From positions 10,372,001 through 10,436,000 of the forward strand of contig JAPYXD010000604.1 in assembly GCA_030998225.1 (NCBI GenBank): a stretch of 64,000 nucleotides of DNA, read 5' to 3'. Below are positions 32,823-43,777 of this stretch, one piece after another. This stretch comes from Diplolepis rosae (taxonomy: Eukaryota; Arthropoda; Insecta; Hymenoptera; Diplolepididae). Positions within the stretch are counted from its first letter, which is position 1. Each line of letters opens with the position of its first letter. A program made the position numbers and the translations under genes. The notes under the pieces were generated by a model that saw only the letters and a program-made list of their open reading frames with translations, made no database searches and was not told the origin of the DNA.

Positions 32823-33023
32823 TAAGGCCGCGTGGTGAGCTCTGTCGTCACCAATTATATACGACCGCTTTATTGATAAAATAATAATTCAAACCAATTT
32901 TCCAGAGAAGACAGCAGTGCAGAAAAATATAAACCCATTATTGTCTTCTCTAGAAAATTTGTTAAAATTATTATTTTCATTATAAAGCGGTCTTATATAA
33001 TTGGTAATGTCATACGGCCTTGT
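32823..33023. mobile_element. MITE with AAGGCCGYRTG ends
   Basis: TAAGGCCGCGTGGTGAGC then CACCAATTATATACGACCGC at the left, and GCGGTCTTATATAATTGGTA then CATACGGCCTTGTA at the right. TCCAGAGAAGACA and TGTCTTCTCTAGA pair further in. About 200 bp, probably TA-flanked. Confidence 0.75.
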
Positions 33024-33325
33024 ACGCAGAAAAAAGATCAGTAAAATTTACAGGAAGTTCGGTACTTATTTGGTCAACATGACTTTTTAGTAAATTTTAC
33101 AAGAAGTTGAGTTGAATCAACAGATTTTGTGTACAATTCACTTAGCGTACAGTACAATCAACTTAACTCGGATTTTTTCGTATTCAGTAGATTTTACTAG
33201 ACGCTGAGTGAAACGTACAGAAAATCTGTTAATTAAACTCAACTTCTGGTAAAACTTACTGAAAAGTCATGTTGTCCAAATAAGTACCGAACTTCCTGTA
33301 AATTTTACTGATCTTTTCTCTGCGT
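33024..33325. mobile_element. Foldback element, ACGCAGAAAAAAGATCAG ends
   Basis: The arms GATCAGTAAAATTTACAGG then AAGTTCGGTACTTATTTGG are exactly mirrored at 33270-33320. Inner words GTAAATTTTAC, AGAAGTTGAGTT and AACTCAACTTCT repeat in both orientations. It abuts the preceding MITE directly. Confidence 0.8.
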
Positions 33326-34431
33326 GTGTGATAAAAAAAGTTGAGTCAAGAATAGAAGTATTTAAATAAGTAATTACTGCATTTGCAGACTTTTTCAATA
33401 AAAAATATTCTTTCTCATTTCGAACAATACAATTAACAATAATCTTGCAATTTCTGGAAAAGAAATGAGATATTTTTTGCCGGAGATCTCTTTTTCCGCA
33501 AGACAACTGTTTAAATTTTCATGTTGAAGTATGAATTTTCTGCGTCTGCAATCCTTATATAAATTGCACTTTCGCATGTTGAATTAACATAGGAATAAAA
33601 TAATGAATTTCTTTCCTCTTATCCTTGCGAGCATTATCTGTAAAGTAATTGAGTGTAAAAGTAATCTGGAGGATCGCACTCGCTTCATTGTTTTGAACTG
33701 CCTCAAGGCCAAAGAAATAGTTTCAATTACAAATACTGACCACACGTGTGCGTGTGTGTTCGCAAGAATATTCAAAAACCGTCTGGAGTTCGCATAAGAA
33801 TTTCGAAAAACAGAGAGAAAGAGTGTGAGAAAGAGCGAGAGACGGAGAGGAGCAAAAGTGCTGTTCTTGTTAAAAATAAATAAATAAATAAAAAATACAA
33901 CACACGTGTGCGTAGCGCTTTTCGCTTGAGTAGTCGTTAATTCTCAAAGTAGAAAATTCAAATACATGCTGTACAAAACGAGAAAACGAGTCGAGCCAGG
34001 CAAATGAAAGATTTGTGTTTGTTTCGAATAAAGCCCTTTATGGACATCAGCTAAGAAATAAAAAGAAGGGAATAAAAAGCGTAGGAGGTTTACGAGTATA
34101 AATCGTGAGAAGGCAACTCAAAGCCAGTTGTAACCTCGATTATTATCAAGAACTTTACCTTTAAAACATTCTTAAAAAGTATTTATTATCTTTCAACGCA
34201 TAAATATTTAAAAGTTTTTTTTATTTCTCTGATAATTTTAAGCTAATTGCCTCGTGGAATTACAGATAACGGGAAGAATTCTTTAATGATACATTAAAGA
34301 CGTACAATTTTATTACTCATAATATCGTTCAAGAAAGAAACGATTGTTATTTTTCAAAAAATTAAATAAATTATTTCTTTCAGAACTTATATTTTTGAGG
34401 GAATTTTTATCCTATCGCTAAACGATACGTT
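33326..34431. other. Intronic sequence
   Basis: No repeat family matched. A (AAAT)n-like run lies near 33878-33890, and purine-rich GAGAGA text at 33811-33855. Short open frames on both strands are unremarkable. Confidence 0.45.
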
Positions 34432-35161
34432 TTAAGGGGGTCGTCTAGTGTGAAGGCCGTATTTTTATGCTTTTTTTGACAGTCATTATTTAAAAAACCG
34501 TTCAAGTAAAATAATTTTATAATTTTATTTCTTCTTTGAGTACATTTGGACAAACTTTTTTAATTTTTTGAAGCCAATATATTGAATAATATCGGAGATG
34601 CACCGCTTAACAGGAATACGTAAAAAAAAAGTTGCTCCATTGCTGCCATGATTCCGGGCGTTCTAATTATCTGAAATCAAAAAACCGAACGCTATTTTAT
34701 TCCTGAGACTTAAAACTGTAAAATTAACTAAAAGAAAGTTCGAATTCCAGAAAAAAGTATTTTTTTGCTTCACCAAAAAAAATCTTAGTTTTTCGACTAT
34801 TTTTCGCGTCTATATAATTGAAAAAAAAACTAACGAAGCAATCTTAATTCTTTTATCTTAATTTGTAGTTGGACATATACTAAAGATGCTGTAAAAAGTT
34901 GAGCATTAACAGTGAAATATTTTTTGAGATATCGTGGCAGCAGTTTTGAAAAAACGTGTTTTGAGAAAAACGCGTTTTAAAGTTGGTGTACATTATTCAT
35001 AATCCGCATACCTGCTCCGGTTTACAAGTGCAACTTTATAAAGGCTTCGAATTTTCAAAAATCCATTTATCCACGTTTTCTAAACATGTTTTAGACATGA
35101 TTTATGAAAAAAAAAAAAAAAACCGATTTTTTTGACCCGTCACACTAGACGACCCCCTTAA
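34432..35161. mobile_element. GGGGGTC-family TTAA element, copy 1
   Basis: TTAAGGGGGTCGTCTAGTGTG at the left is mirrored by CACACTAGACGACCCCCTTAA at the right (TTAA 34432-34435 and 35158-35161). The interior has GAGAAAAACGCGTTTTAAAG, a phrase also seen in the sister element at about 54820. 730 bp, non-coding. Confidence 0.85.
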
Positions 35162-35328
35162 AAAGAGATGAGATTTTCATAATTAAGAGCTTATTTCTTT
35201 GGAGAGAAGATTATTTACAACTTGACTTATATTAAATTGATTCTAAATATATATCTTTAAATTGGTGGTAAGCGATATGAAATGAAGTTCGCTTAAGAAT
35301 AAAAGTTTTTTAATGAATAATTTGTGTC

Positions 35329-35656
35329 AGCCATTGTTAGAGTGTCTTAATTCTTATAATAACAAGTTGAGATTTTTTTCTCATAATAGCATGAAAGTTA
35401 ATAAAACTGTGCATTTAATGAGCCCAAGTTAAAGGCAAAATTTCAATTTTATAAAAATAAATTCTAAAAATAATTAACATTTTCAAAAGTTTTTTATCTC
35501 ACTTTGAAGGTAACTCTTCATAATATTTTGTTAACTAATTAAGACATTTAAGATTTTTTGTCCTGGATTCTACCCTGGGGTTAAATATGATACAAATAAA
35601 AGTCGTAAAATTTTAAAAATGTGTAGCTTCTTACGATAATTCTTCAAAAATCAATG

Positions 35657-35699
<43 letters not shown>

Positions 35700-35974
35700 A
35701 TATCATAATTCACCAAAGTGTAGAAATATTCATAAAAATATTAATATTTTGGATTTTTTATAATAATGTATAAAGTACAACCTTCATTCTAAATTTTACG
35801 CCTATTTTGTCTCATGTTTAATCCCAGGGCAAAATTCAGAAAAAGAATTTCTTAAAATATCTTAATTAGTTAGCATAATACTAAGAAGATGCAAAATCTT
35901 ATTAACTTTTATGTTCTTATCGGGAAAAAAATGTTAAGTCCGTATTATAAAAATTAGGACACTTCAATAATAGC
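35329..35974. repeat. Foldback element centred on a (TA)n run
   Basis: AGCCATTGTTAGAGTGTCTTA at the left pairs with AGGACACTTCAATAATAGC at the right. TTGTTAACTAATTAAGACATT pairs with AATATCTTAATTAGTTAGCA. ATTCTACCCTGGGGTTAA pairs with TTAATCCCAGGGCAAAATT. The centre is a (TA) run at about 35658-35697. Confidence 0.75.
35658..35697. repeat. (TA)n microsatellite at palindrome centre
   Basis: TATATATAA then an uninterrupted run of AT dinucleotides, at the symmetry centre of the surrounding inverted repeat. Confidence 0.9.
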
Positions 35975-36824
35975 TAAAAAAACAGGTGAACCTATAATTT
36001 TCAACGGTAGGGTAATCTTTTGTCTTTTAGACACTGTCATTAATAAAAATATTTTATCCTCAAAAGCATACTTGAATATTTTTTCCTACAATCTGTTTTT
36101 CCGGGAGGCAAAAATCTCGAATGTAATTCCGTTTAATAATGAATTTTATCTGAAGCAAATGATAGAGTAATTTCTTTTTTGTACTGAATATTTTGTCACT
36201 CGGGAAAAAAGTGCTCTAAAGCTCGTTAGTCTTCTTGTTCGATTAATCGACTCTTTTTCCCGTTATACGCCTTGACGAATATTGTTTTGCAGAGATAGTT
36301 TTCCCGAGTTTGTAGGCGAGCGAAGCTTCAGCTTTTCTCTCTTGATTGCTTTGCATGCGACATCCTTAAGTAATCCTGCTTTTGCTACATTATCTCTGAC
36401 TCTTACGATCGACAGAAGGACACTGTGAAATCAAGAACTAGATAATTGGCTTGATTAGCACTTTTACACGAAAAATTAAATAAAATTGTCCCAAGAGAAA
36501 AATTAGTCAACTCTATTCAACAAAAAAATGACATAATCTAAGTTAGATTTAATTGATATAAAATAGTGGATACTAGATTTAAATATATTTTACTCAATTT
36601 AAATCAATTTATTTGTTGAATAATGACAATTAATTGGATCAAGCAAATTTTATTTTCTGTGTATTTTTGGTCTAATTATTTTTCATTGATTCTAGTTTTC
36701 TACTTTTTTGCAGAATACTGTTTAATTTAACAAAAAACATATTTAATTTGATGAAATATAATGGGTTTTATGAATTTTGAGTTTAGGTATAGAATCTAAA
36801 CATCTTTAGTAACATGGAAAACCG
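35975..36824. other. Intronic sequence
   Basis: No repeat or coding signal recognised. Confidence 0.45.
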
Positions 36825-37012
36825 GCATTTCAGTTATTTTAGTTAAATTGAATTAAATTCACTAAGACATGTCTGTATTGTCATAAATGTTTATAATTAT
36901 GAAATAAAATTTTCTAGAGAAGAAGTTTTTATAATTATAAACATTTATAAGGAAATAGACTTATCTTAGTGCGTTTTATTTAATTTCAAAAATGTTCAAC
37001 ACGGTATTTCAT
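36825..37012. mobile_element. MITE-like palindrome with TAAATGTTTATAATTAT core
   Basis: ACCGGCATTTCAGTTATTTT at the left and GTTCAACACGGTATTTC at the right are loosely mirrored. TAAATTCACTAAGACATGTC pairs with AGACTTATCTTAGTGCG. The core CATAAATGTTTATAATTAT pairs with its complement and is shared with the GGCCATGG MITEs inside the satellite. Confidence 0.6.
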
Positions 37013-37558
37013 TTTTTGTGAAAACGGGATAGAATACGGGTAGATAATATTTTACCCGGAAAAATAAGCCATGATTCATAAAAATCTAATAATTTTTGAA
37101 AAATTGGTAAGAAGCGACAGTAAAGAAAAAATCTATTACAAAAAACATTATTTTTCGTAAGTCTTAAATTTTTGTCATAATAGTAAATGTTTTTTCTTTC
37201 ATGAAACGCATCTCATAATATCATTTCAAGTCTTAAAATCATAGCAAAACTCTTTTTCCTATAGATCTTTTCTTTGGCACGATAGCTACCTTAAAAGCTG
37301 AAATTGAAAGAACAGTGAAAAAAAATTGTTTTCTTCGCATTTCAAAACACATTAAATAAATCACGAAACTGATTTGATATTTGAGACGTATTTGAAAAAT
37401 GCATTGGAAAAAATTTTAAATTTGTCAAAAACCCAGAAAAAATTGTCCTCTTGAATTTTTATGTCAAAGAAAGTAGAGAAAGTAGCAGTGTCCTTCTTGA
37501 TGTTATTTTTCTTGGGATTTGGTGATCATAATTATGGAGACGGGTTTAATTTTTATAG
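37013..37558. other. 3' part of the long intron
   Basis: Unique AT-rich sequence, ending in the acceptor TTTAATTTTTATAG before the C2 exon. Confidence 0.55.
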
Positions 37559-37737
37559 GAACAAATTGCCAAGGAGAGAGAGGTGAGAGGACGAGTGCAA
37601 ATCCAAGTCTGGTACGAAGCAGAAAGAAAAGAGTTGGTGGTTTCTGTTCTGGCAGCAGACAATCTGTGTGCGAGAGAAGACACAGGTCACGGAACATATC
37701 CAGAAGCTTACGCCAGATTAGCTTTGGTTCCTCCTTG
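37559..37737 (+). CDS. RIM/Fife-like scaffold, C2 domain exon 1
   Basis: Codes for EQIAKEREVRGRVQIQVWYE, then AERKELVVSVLAADNLCARE and DTGHGTYPEAYARLALVPP. The pattern GRVQIQVWY...L.V.VL.A.NL matches the first strands of a C2 domain as in RIM C2A (which has QLSVKLWY). In loop 1 the usual (S)DPY is changed to YPEAY and acidic residues are sparse. This suggests, as in RIM C2A, a calcium-independent C2; that is inference. The acceptor enters phase 0. The donor is CTCCTTG|GTAGGT; using the next GT (37742) would place TAG in frame, so 37738 is the right one. The last two bases, TG, combine with T of the next exon to give Cys. The plus-strand frame at 37519-37761 is a shadow. Confidence 0.9.
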
Positions 37738-38118
37738 GTAGGTATTTTGTTAAAAAAATAAAAACATCATCAAGTCCTTTTATCATCATCACTTATGTTA
37801 AATGTAATTTATGATTGTACTTAAAAGCTTTTTGATGAATGTGCATTATTTATTGGAGAAGCTCATCAAGATCGTGATTGTCTTCAACTTCGTATCATCA
37901 ACTTCATCAACTCCATCGACTTCAGTGTTCGATAGTAATTATTGATATTTCGTAAAATTCCTTGCAACCTCTTTAGAAAAGAGCATGTATTTCATGACCA
38001 TTATTTTGTTGTGACATAACCTAAAATAAGATTATATTAAGTTTTTCGGATCAATCCGAATCAAGACAAATTAACCCTGATTAAGTCATGATGTAAGATA
38101 TATTTTTATTAATCTCAG
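37738..38118. other. Intron within the C2 domain
   Basis: 381-bp intron with CATCA-rich text near 37760-37920. No transposon recognised. Acceptor ATTAATCTCAG. Confidence 0.6.
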
Positions 38119-38334
38119 TGGAGAACACAGCTCGTTGAAAACAGATATCGCGGAACCTGATCACAATCCCATTTGGAACGCGACCTTGAACTTCACTGGA
38201 ATTGCAGTAGAGAAATTGATGGATCGATCGATCGAAGTTACTCTTTGGGATAGACTTCCAGAGGGAGAGGACGTCTTCCTTGGAGAATGCAGTATAGATC
38301 TGCAAAATGCATTCGAAACTGATAGAGCAGTTTG
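38119..38334 (+). CDS. RIM/Fife-like scaffold, C2 domain exon 2
   Basis: Reads (C)GEHSSLKTDIAEPDHNPIWN, then ATLNFTGIAVEKLMDRSIEV and TLWDRLPEGEDVFLGECSID, ending LQNAFETDRAVW. These are the later C2 strands. NPIWNATLNF corresponds to the xPxWNQTF signature, TLWDRLPEGEDVFLGE to the VWD...FLGE loop, and the final W joins YRL of the next exon, as in the WYKL end of RIM C2A. Phase is right on both sides (donor TTTG|GTAAGT). Codons are less AT-biased than the introns. The TTG at 38135 is an internal Leu, not a start. The minus-strand frame at 38081-38305 is a shadow. Confidence 0.92.
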
Positions 38335-38352
38335 GTAAGTAATTTCATACTA

Positions 38353-38558
38353 CAGTCGGGACTCGCTTGTCGAGTTCCCACCTAATGGGGCTCGCTTGAG
38401 GGGAAGCGTTTGATTGGTCCGTCGAGTCGACCGCGGTCACCGCTATGTCATCGCAATTGGTTGACGCGTCGCCTGGCTTTTCAATAGTGGGGGTAAGGGG
38501 CATGATGGAGCGTCTCCATAGACGAGTCTCTAATGTTCCGAAAAACGAGTCCCGACTG
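38353..38558. mobile_element. TA-flanked MITE, CAGTCGGGACTCG ends
   Basis: CAGTCGGGACTCG at the left is mirrored by CGAGTCCCGACTG at the right, TA at 38351-38352 and 38559-38560. 206 bp, GC-rich for this region. Ends of this style (CAG...ACTCG, TA target) are seen in pogo-like elements. It sits only 18 bp after a splice donor. Confidence 0.85.
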
Positions 38559-38560
38559 TA

Positions 38561-39828
38561 TTTTAAATTTCAATGAATAAGATTTCACTGATGAAATAGT
38601 CAGAATTTCTAAAATCGCACAGTTTGAAATCATGCGACTGTTTCAATTTCAATAGCTTTTTGATGTTTAAAACCCCAACTGAAGTGATTTTGCAAAAAAA
38701 AAATTGCGAGAAGTTATAAACAAATGAAGTTTTATGTAGCTTTTGTTGCAAATCTAAATATCTCGCGAACTACTTGACCGATTTTAATGTTCAAAACGAC
38801 ATTCGAATCATTATTCCCCACACTATGAAAATATTAATTTTTTTTGTTCAATTAACAATTAATTGTTAAAAAAACTAAATGTTTTTAAAAAGTTTATAAA
38901 TAAACGTCTTCTCCGTCTTTGAAAATTTTCGAAAAATTGTCATTTCAACTGAAAATTGTACCGAATTGAATGCCGTTTGAAAAAATTTGGGACAGCCAGA
39001 ATCAAAAAAGTTATAACAAAAACTACAGTAATTTTTTCTTTATGAATACTTTACATTTATCTCGATCTACTTATTTTTACATTAACTTACCTTATTTGTA
39101 TTTAGCAATTTTTTATTATTATTACTAGTTTTATTGTTGTCACGTGCATTGGCTTGATTTAGGTTAAATTTACTATTTCCCGCGTTAATTTTGTTTTTCA
39201 ACTATTAAATTTTTATTTTTGTTAAATATTTATAAAAGACACGATAATAAAAATAACTTTCATTTAGAATTTTGTACTGGAACAACAGACCTTAATATAG
39301 ATAAATACGCTGTAAAAAATAGTATCAGAACGTGAATTTTTTATGGCGATTGTTTTTGAAGAAGAGATGAATATAACTTGATAGGCTGTATTGTCTAATC
39401 GATATATTCCTGTCACCAAAAATAGGTTAAGAGGATTTGTAATCCTTGCCCTACTTCGTCATAACCTAATAAACTGAAGCAACCAATTGCCTAATATGCT
39501 GTCAGTATATATTTTACGAGACTTGATTAGGAAAACTTCTGGTTCTTTATTACTGCGTTGAATCGTTATTCTTTAGCTAATTGTATTTGATAATTAGTAA
39601 TATTTAGAATTAGAATATCATTAATATACTATCTTCGTTAGAGTGTTTATTAGTTTAGATAAACAATCATCTCTCAAAGTTCTTTTACAAGAAAAATTAA
39701 GTAGTTACGGTCGATTTCGGTCCGCCGTGAAATAGATTGCTATTAAGTTTTTTGTATTAATTGATTTCCATTTATATCAATCTAACGATTTCACGTTTAC
39801 CACTTAAGAATTTTCATTGCTATAACCT
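38561..39828. other. Intronic sequence
   Basis: AT-rich, with no matched repeat and no coding signal. Confidence 0.45.
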
Positions 39829-40299
39829 CCCTAGCGAAAGTATCGGATAGGAATGCATTCCAAGCCAATTAGAACTATTTTGATTCATTCCGATATTTGT
39901 ATCCGAGCTAATGCGAATCATTCTGAACCAATCCGAAAAACGTTAAGTAACTTGTTTGATGAAAAACGATAAAAAACCAATCCGAACCTAATCCGATGTA
40001 ATCCGATGCAACTATCCGAATGAATTCGAACTAATCATAATTAATTCGAATCATTCCGACCTTGGATTCATTCGATTGAAAACTTGGTTTCGGATTGGTT
40101 CCGATTCAGTCGGATAGTTGCCTCGGATTAAATCGGATTAGGTCGGATCGAATTTTTACCGTTTTTCATCAAACGATTTACAAAACGTTTTTCGGATTGC
40201 TTCGGAATGATTCGCATTGGCTCGGATACAGATATCGGAATGAATCGGAATAGTTCTGATTGACTCGGAATTAATTCCTAGCCGATACTTTCGCCAGGG
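39829..40299. mobile_element. TTCGGATT-saturated foldback element, copy 2
   Basis: CCCTAGCGAAAGTATCGGAT at the left, and the reverse complement ATACTTTCGCCAGGG at the right. Between them TTCGGATT, AATCCGAA, TCGGAATGATTCG and similar words alternate in both orientations, with a complete dyad about the centre. The best-preserved copy of the family, 471 bp. Confidence 0.85.
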
Positions 40300-40334
40300 C
40301 TTCAAAAACCTTTTATAACTTCTTTAATCCATAT

Positions 40335-40995
40335 TAAGTAGTATAGAACTATTATAGTCAGGCGGTAAAATTAATTCTGTGTGATGATTTGAGTCATAAA
40401 AAGATCTTCTGATTCATGGATTCCTTGAGGGCACGGACCAAGCGGATTACGTCTTTAATAAGAAATATTTCATTTTCTTCACATTATTTGAAAAATAAAA
40501 CTTGTTTCTGTTGAAAATTTAGAGATTGATAAAAAGATACAGATTTATTTTTCAGCTTGGGTAATTTATCACTTCGATACCGATTAGAGACAGACAATGG
40601 AAGAACTGTTTGGGGATAATTAATTTAATTGGAGTAGATTTGCTTTAATTATTTTGTAGATATTCTGTGCATCAAGTTATCTTATAGTATAGTCTTAGTG
40701 ATTAAAACCAATTATAGTCAAACTGCAGATAACATTGTGCTCGATAATTGAAGATTAAGTTGAAAGTATTTTTACTTAAATGATTTTCTATAAAATTGTC
40801 ATTATTCTCTATAATGTCAGTAGTAAAAGCTGACTATAGTCAGACGACGGATGAATTTCTGCCAAGCAATTAAGGCGAATAAATATTATCTTAATTGATT
40901 GCAGAAATTGTTCTATGCATATGATTCCTTTGATTTTATTGCGTCAGATCTTAAGTAGTAAAGACTTATTATAGTCAGACGGAATAATTAGTCAA
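40335..40995 (+). repeat. Four intronic copies of an AGTAGTAAA...TATAGTCAGACG module
   Basis: Similar blocks at about 40340 (AAGTAGTATAGAACTATTAT then AGTCAGGCG), 40693 (TTAGTGATTAAAACCAATTA then TAGTCAAACTG), 40818 (CAGTAGTAAAAGCTGACTAT then AGTCAGACGA) and 40955 (AAGTAGTAAAGACTTATTAT then AGTCAGACGG). The last three are spaced about 130-135 bp. Two further related blocks lie at about 43291 and 43665 in the same intron. It may be a degenerate tandem repeat or a conserved RNA or DNA element; the sequence alone does not say. Confidence 0.55.
40849..40907 (+). repeat. Short stem-loop between intronic modules
   Basis: AATTTCTGCCAAGCAATTAAG pairs with CTTAATTGATTGCAGAAATT across a loop of about 17 bases, giving a stem of about 20 bp with one or two mismatches. 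The size fits a small regulatory hairpin, but nothing proves it is transcribed separately. Confidence 0.5.
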
Positions 40996-41002
40996 TTGAA
41001 CC

Positions 41003-42045
41003 TCCGGCGATCAAAAGGGAATACGCCCGAAAGGCCGGAGTTTTAGTTGGTAACTGGAGAGTTTCTTGTTAACTTCAAATTCTAATAATTTCAATCAAAT
41101 ACCTTAATAGGACATTTAAACCTGCGATTCAATTACTTTTCGAGATAATCAAGAAAATATGATTTTCTGGTTAATTCAGAAGATAATTATTTTTTCGTAC
41201 TTAAATCGACATAAATTTTAAACTTAAATTAATGTTTCGAAACAATTCTGAGGGAGTAAACATTGTAATGTAAATGAGCTAACAACACGCTCATAATTTT
41301 AATTAATCGTTTTTGAAATTGTATACAATTTTGTTATCAAGCTGTAGTAAAAATTATATAATAATAGTTTTAACTATTTCGAGAGTCGAGCAAATTAAAA
41401 AAAAAAGCATCAATTTGACTATCACCAAAATTTGTAGGAGGGTTCGTTTTTGCCTTTAAATCGTCTGCTGGGAACGTTGACACGTGCGCGTTGAGGTAAT
41501 TATTCAATTATTAGGGTTAAATTATAAAAAAGAATTACCTGAAATATTCCGAAAATAGGTTTTGAATCCTGCTATAATTTTTATGACTATTTATTTGGAG
41601 TTTTTTGAAATTCCCTCGACGTCTGAAACGTTTTCAAGTTTCATTATATTATTATCGTCACTGCTTGAAGACGAATTTTTATACTATTTCAAAAACGATA
41701 ATTCGAAATTATGCAAATTCTGTTAGTTCCTCCACATTAAAATGCATACTTCCTAAAAATTTTGTTGAAAAATTCATTTCAGTTTAAAATTTATAATGAG
41801 TTAAATGCAAAAAAAAGTAATTATTTTATGAATGCGAAAGAAAGTAATGTTTTTTTTATTATCTCAAAAACTAACGGAATAAACTAATTTTTTCATAGGA
41901 TTATAAATGTAAACGATCATATTTCCTACTAAGTTATGTATTTTCAATTATTAGAATTTGAAATGAAAAAAAAACTTCCCAGGGGCCAACTAAAACGACG
42001 ACGTTTCAGTCGTATTTCCTTTTTATCACCAGAGGTTCAATTTAT
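41003..42045. mobile_element. Foldback element, TTGAACCTCCGGCGATCA ends
   Basis: The left arm (41003 to about 41060: AACCTCCGGCGATCAAAAGG then GTTTTAGTTGG) is the reverse complement of about 41975-42045 (CCAACTAAAAC then CACCAGAGGTTCAA), over about 60-75 bp with mismatches. The interior is AT-rich with no credible gene (the 60-codon frame at 41605 is unremarkable). About 1.04 kb. Confidence 0.65.
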
Positions 42046-42111
42046 TATCGATATATATTTGAAATAAGTATTTCATGCTTATTACGAAAGAATTTCTGTT
42101 TTATAATATTC

Positions 42112-43249
42112 ATAAGAGGGTATTCTACTGTCACGGGCAGGAAAATAGGTATTTTTTAGGAATTTTTTTTCATGTAAAGATAATAGGTTACGGTAAGAAT
42201 TTTTTGAGAAAAGAACGGTTTTAATGAAAAGCAAAAATATATAAATACAATTTTATTCTGATATTTAAATATATCATAGATGGCGTTAGTAGTTAATCTG
42301 GTTAGGCGAATCTAAAATAAAAAAAATCGAACGGATTATTAAACAGGAAAATCTCGCTATATCCCATAGTAAAATTATCTATTTAAAATGAAGAAAAAAT
42401 ATCTTTTTTAGAGTCTGAAAGAAAAAGTCGAATAATCAGGATTTTGTACAATATGTTTTATTATTGATAAAAAAAATTATTATTAGAAAATTATAATTTG
42501 ACTATGAGATGGAGCTATTAATATCCAGAACATTGTATCAAATTTTGAAAAAGATCGCTTCATTATTTTTTTATTTCTTACCCCCGATCAAAAAAATCGT
42601 TTTGAGATAAACGCGTTTAAAGTTTTAAAGTAGTTTTCATCGACGAAAATAAAACCTCAGGCTAAAATATATAATTTTGCTTTCAAGAAAAGCAATATTA
42701 TTAATATTATCTTACCAAATTTTAAAAAATTATCCGATTCTAATGAATCATGAATCATTTTTTCAGAGAAAAGATTTCCCACAACTTCAATGTTTCTGAT
42801 TTTTAAAAATAAATTCTTTAATGGCTGAAATCATTAAAAAAGCATTTTCCAAAACGAAATTTTTATAAACAAATTTCTGAATTTAATAATAATTTATTCA
42901 TTTTCGAAAATTGGAAATCGTTAAGTTGTAGGGAATCTTTTTCTTGAAAAAGTGATTTGTTATTTATTAAAATCGCATAATTTTTTAAAATTTGGTAAGA
43001 AGCGATAAGAAAAAAAATTGGGACCAAAATACAATTTATTATTAAAATTATTTTTCTGTATTTCCAATTTTTTTCATGGAAATTAATCTTTTCTCTTCCA
43101 AAATAGCCCTTCAATAATAATATTGCTATTCTTGAAAGCAAAATTATCTTTTTTTTCCTGAGGTCTAATTTTCGTGGATCAACTACCTTAAGTATGGAAA
43201 ATAAAAAAAATCGATTTTTTTAAAATTTCACAGTAGAATACACCCTTAA
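42112..43249. mobile_element. GGGGGT-family TTAA element, copy 2, interrupted
   Basis: ATAAGAGGGTATTCTACTGT at the left against CACAGTAGAATACACCCTTAA at the right. The left TTAA has decayed to ATAA. The interior has the family phrase AGATAAACGCGTTTAAAG. A GGTAGTT-family element is nested at 42625-43191. Confidence 0.7.
42625..43191. mobile_element. GGTAGTT-family TTAA element, copy 1, nested
   Basis: TTAAAGTAGTTTTCATCGACG then AAAACCTCAGGC at the left, and CCTGAGGTCTAATTTTCGTG then GATCAACTACCTTAA at the right. The two halves are mirror images through TTCAAGAAAAGCAATATTAT. The minus-strand frame at 42863-43141 lies across the hairpin and is not a gene. Confidence 0.75.
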
Positions 43250-43352
43250 AATGTTCTGTAGGAATTTTAATTGTTTTCTACACGTTTCAGTAGTAACTGT
43301 CGTTTATAGTCATCCAAAATTCAACACTCTTTGGGTAAACCAATTCACTGCA

Positions 43353-43631
43353 TTAAAGCCATGGAACAACCAGACCACGTGACCATTTTTCTTTAAAAGT
43401 TTATGTAAGATAACATTTTTATTTCACAAAATTTCTTTCTGAAAATTTAAGAAATACAAAAGAAGACGATGAGAAACGTCTGTAAACTTCAATGAAGTAA
43501 AAATTTTGCAAAAATGTTTACAGTTAACTGTAATTATCGAAAATTTTTAAAAAAATTTTCAAAATTTTTGGTAAATATAAGTTAACAGACGTGCTGTATT
43601 GTCACGTGATCTAATTTATCTATGAGCTTAA
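43353..43631. mobile_element. GGCCATGG-family TTAA MITE
   Basis: TTAAAGCCATGGAACAACC then GACCACGTGACC at the left, and TGTCACGTGATC then ATGAGCTTAA at the right. TTAA 43353-43356 and 43628-43631. The inner arms carry GTTAACAGACGTGC/CGTCTGTAAAC. Confidence 0.75.
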
Positions 43632-43777
43632 TGCCTAAAACTTGTTCTTTAAATAGTATCTTCAGTAGTAAAATACGGATTGAGTCAGACGATAAATACT
43701 TTTGTCTAGAAAATCAAGTCCTGAGACGTATTTTCACGTGAATGATAATTGTAATGATTATATTGGTTTGATTTCAG

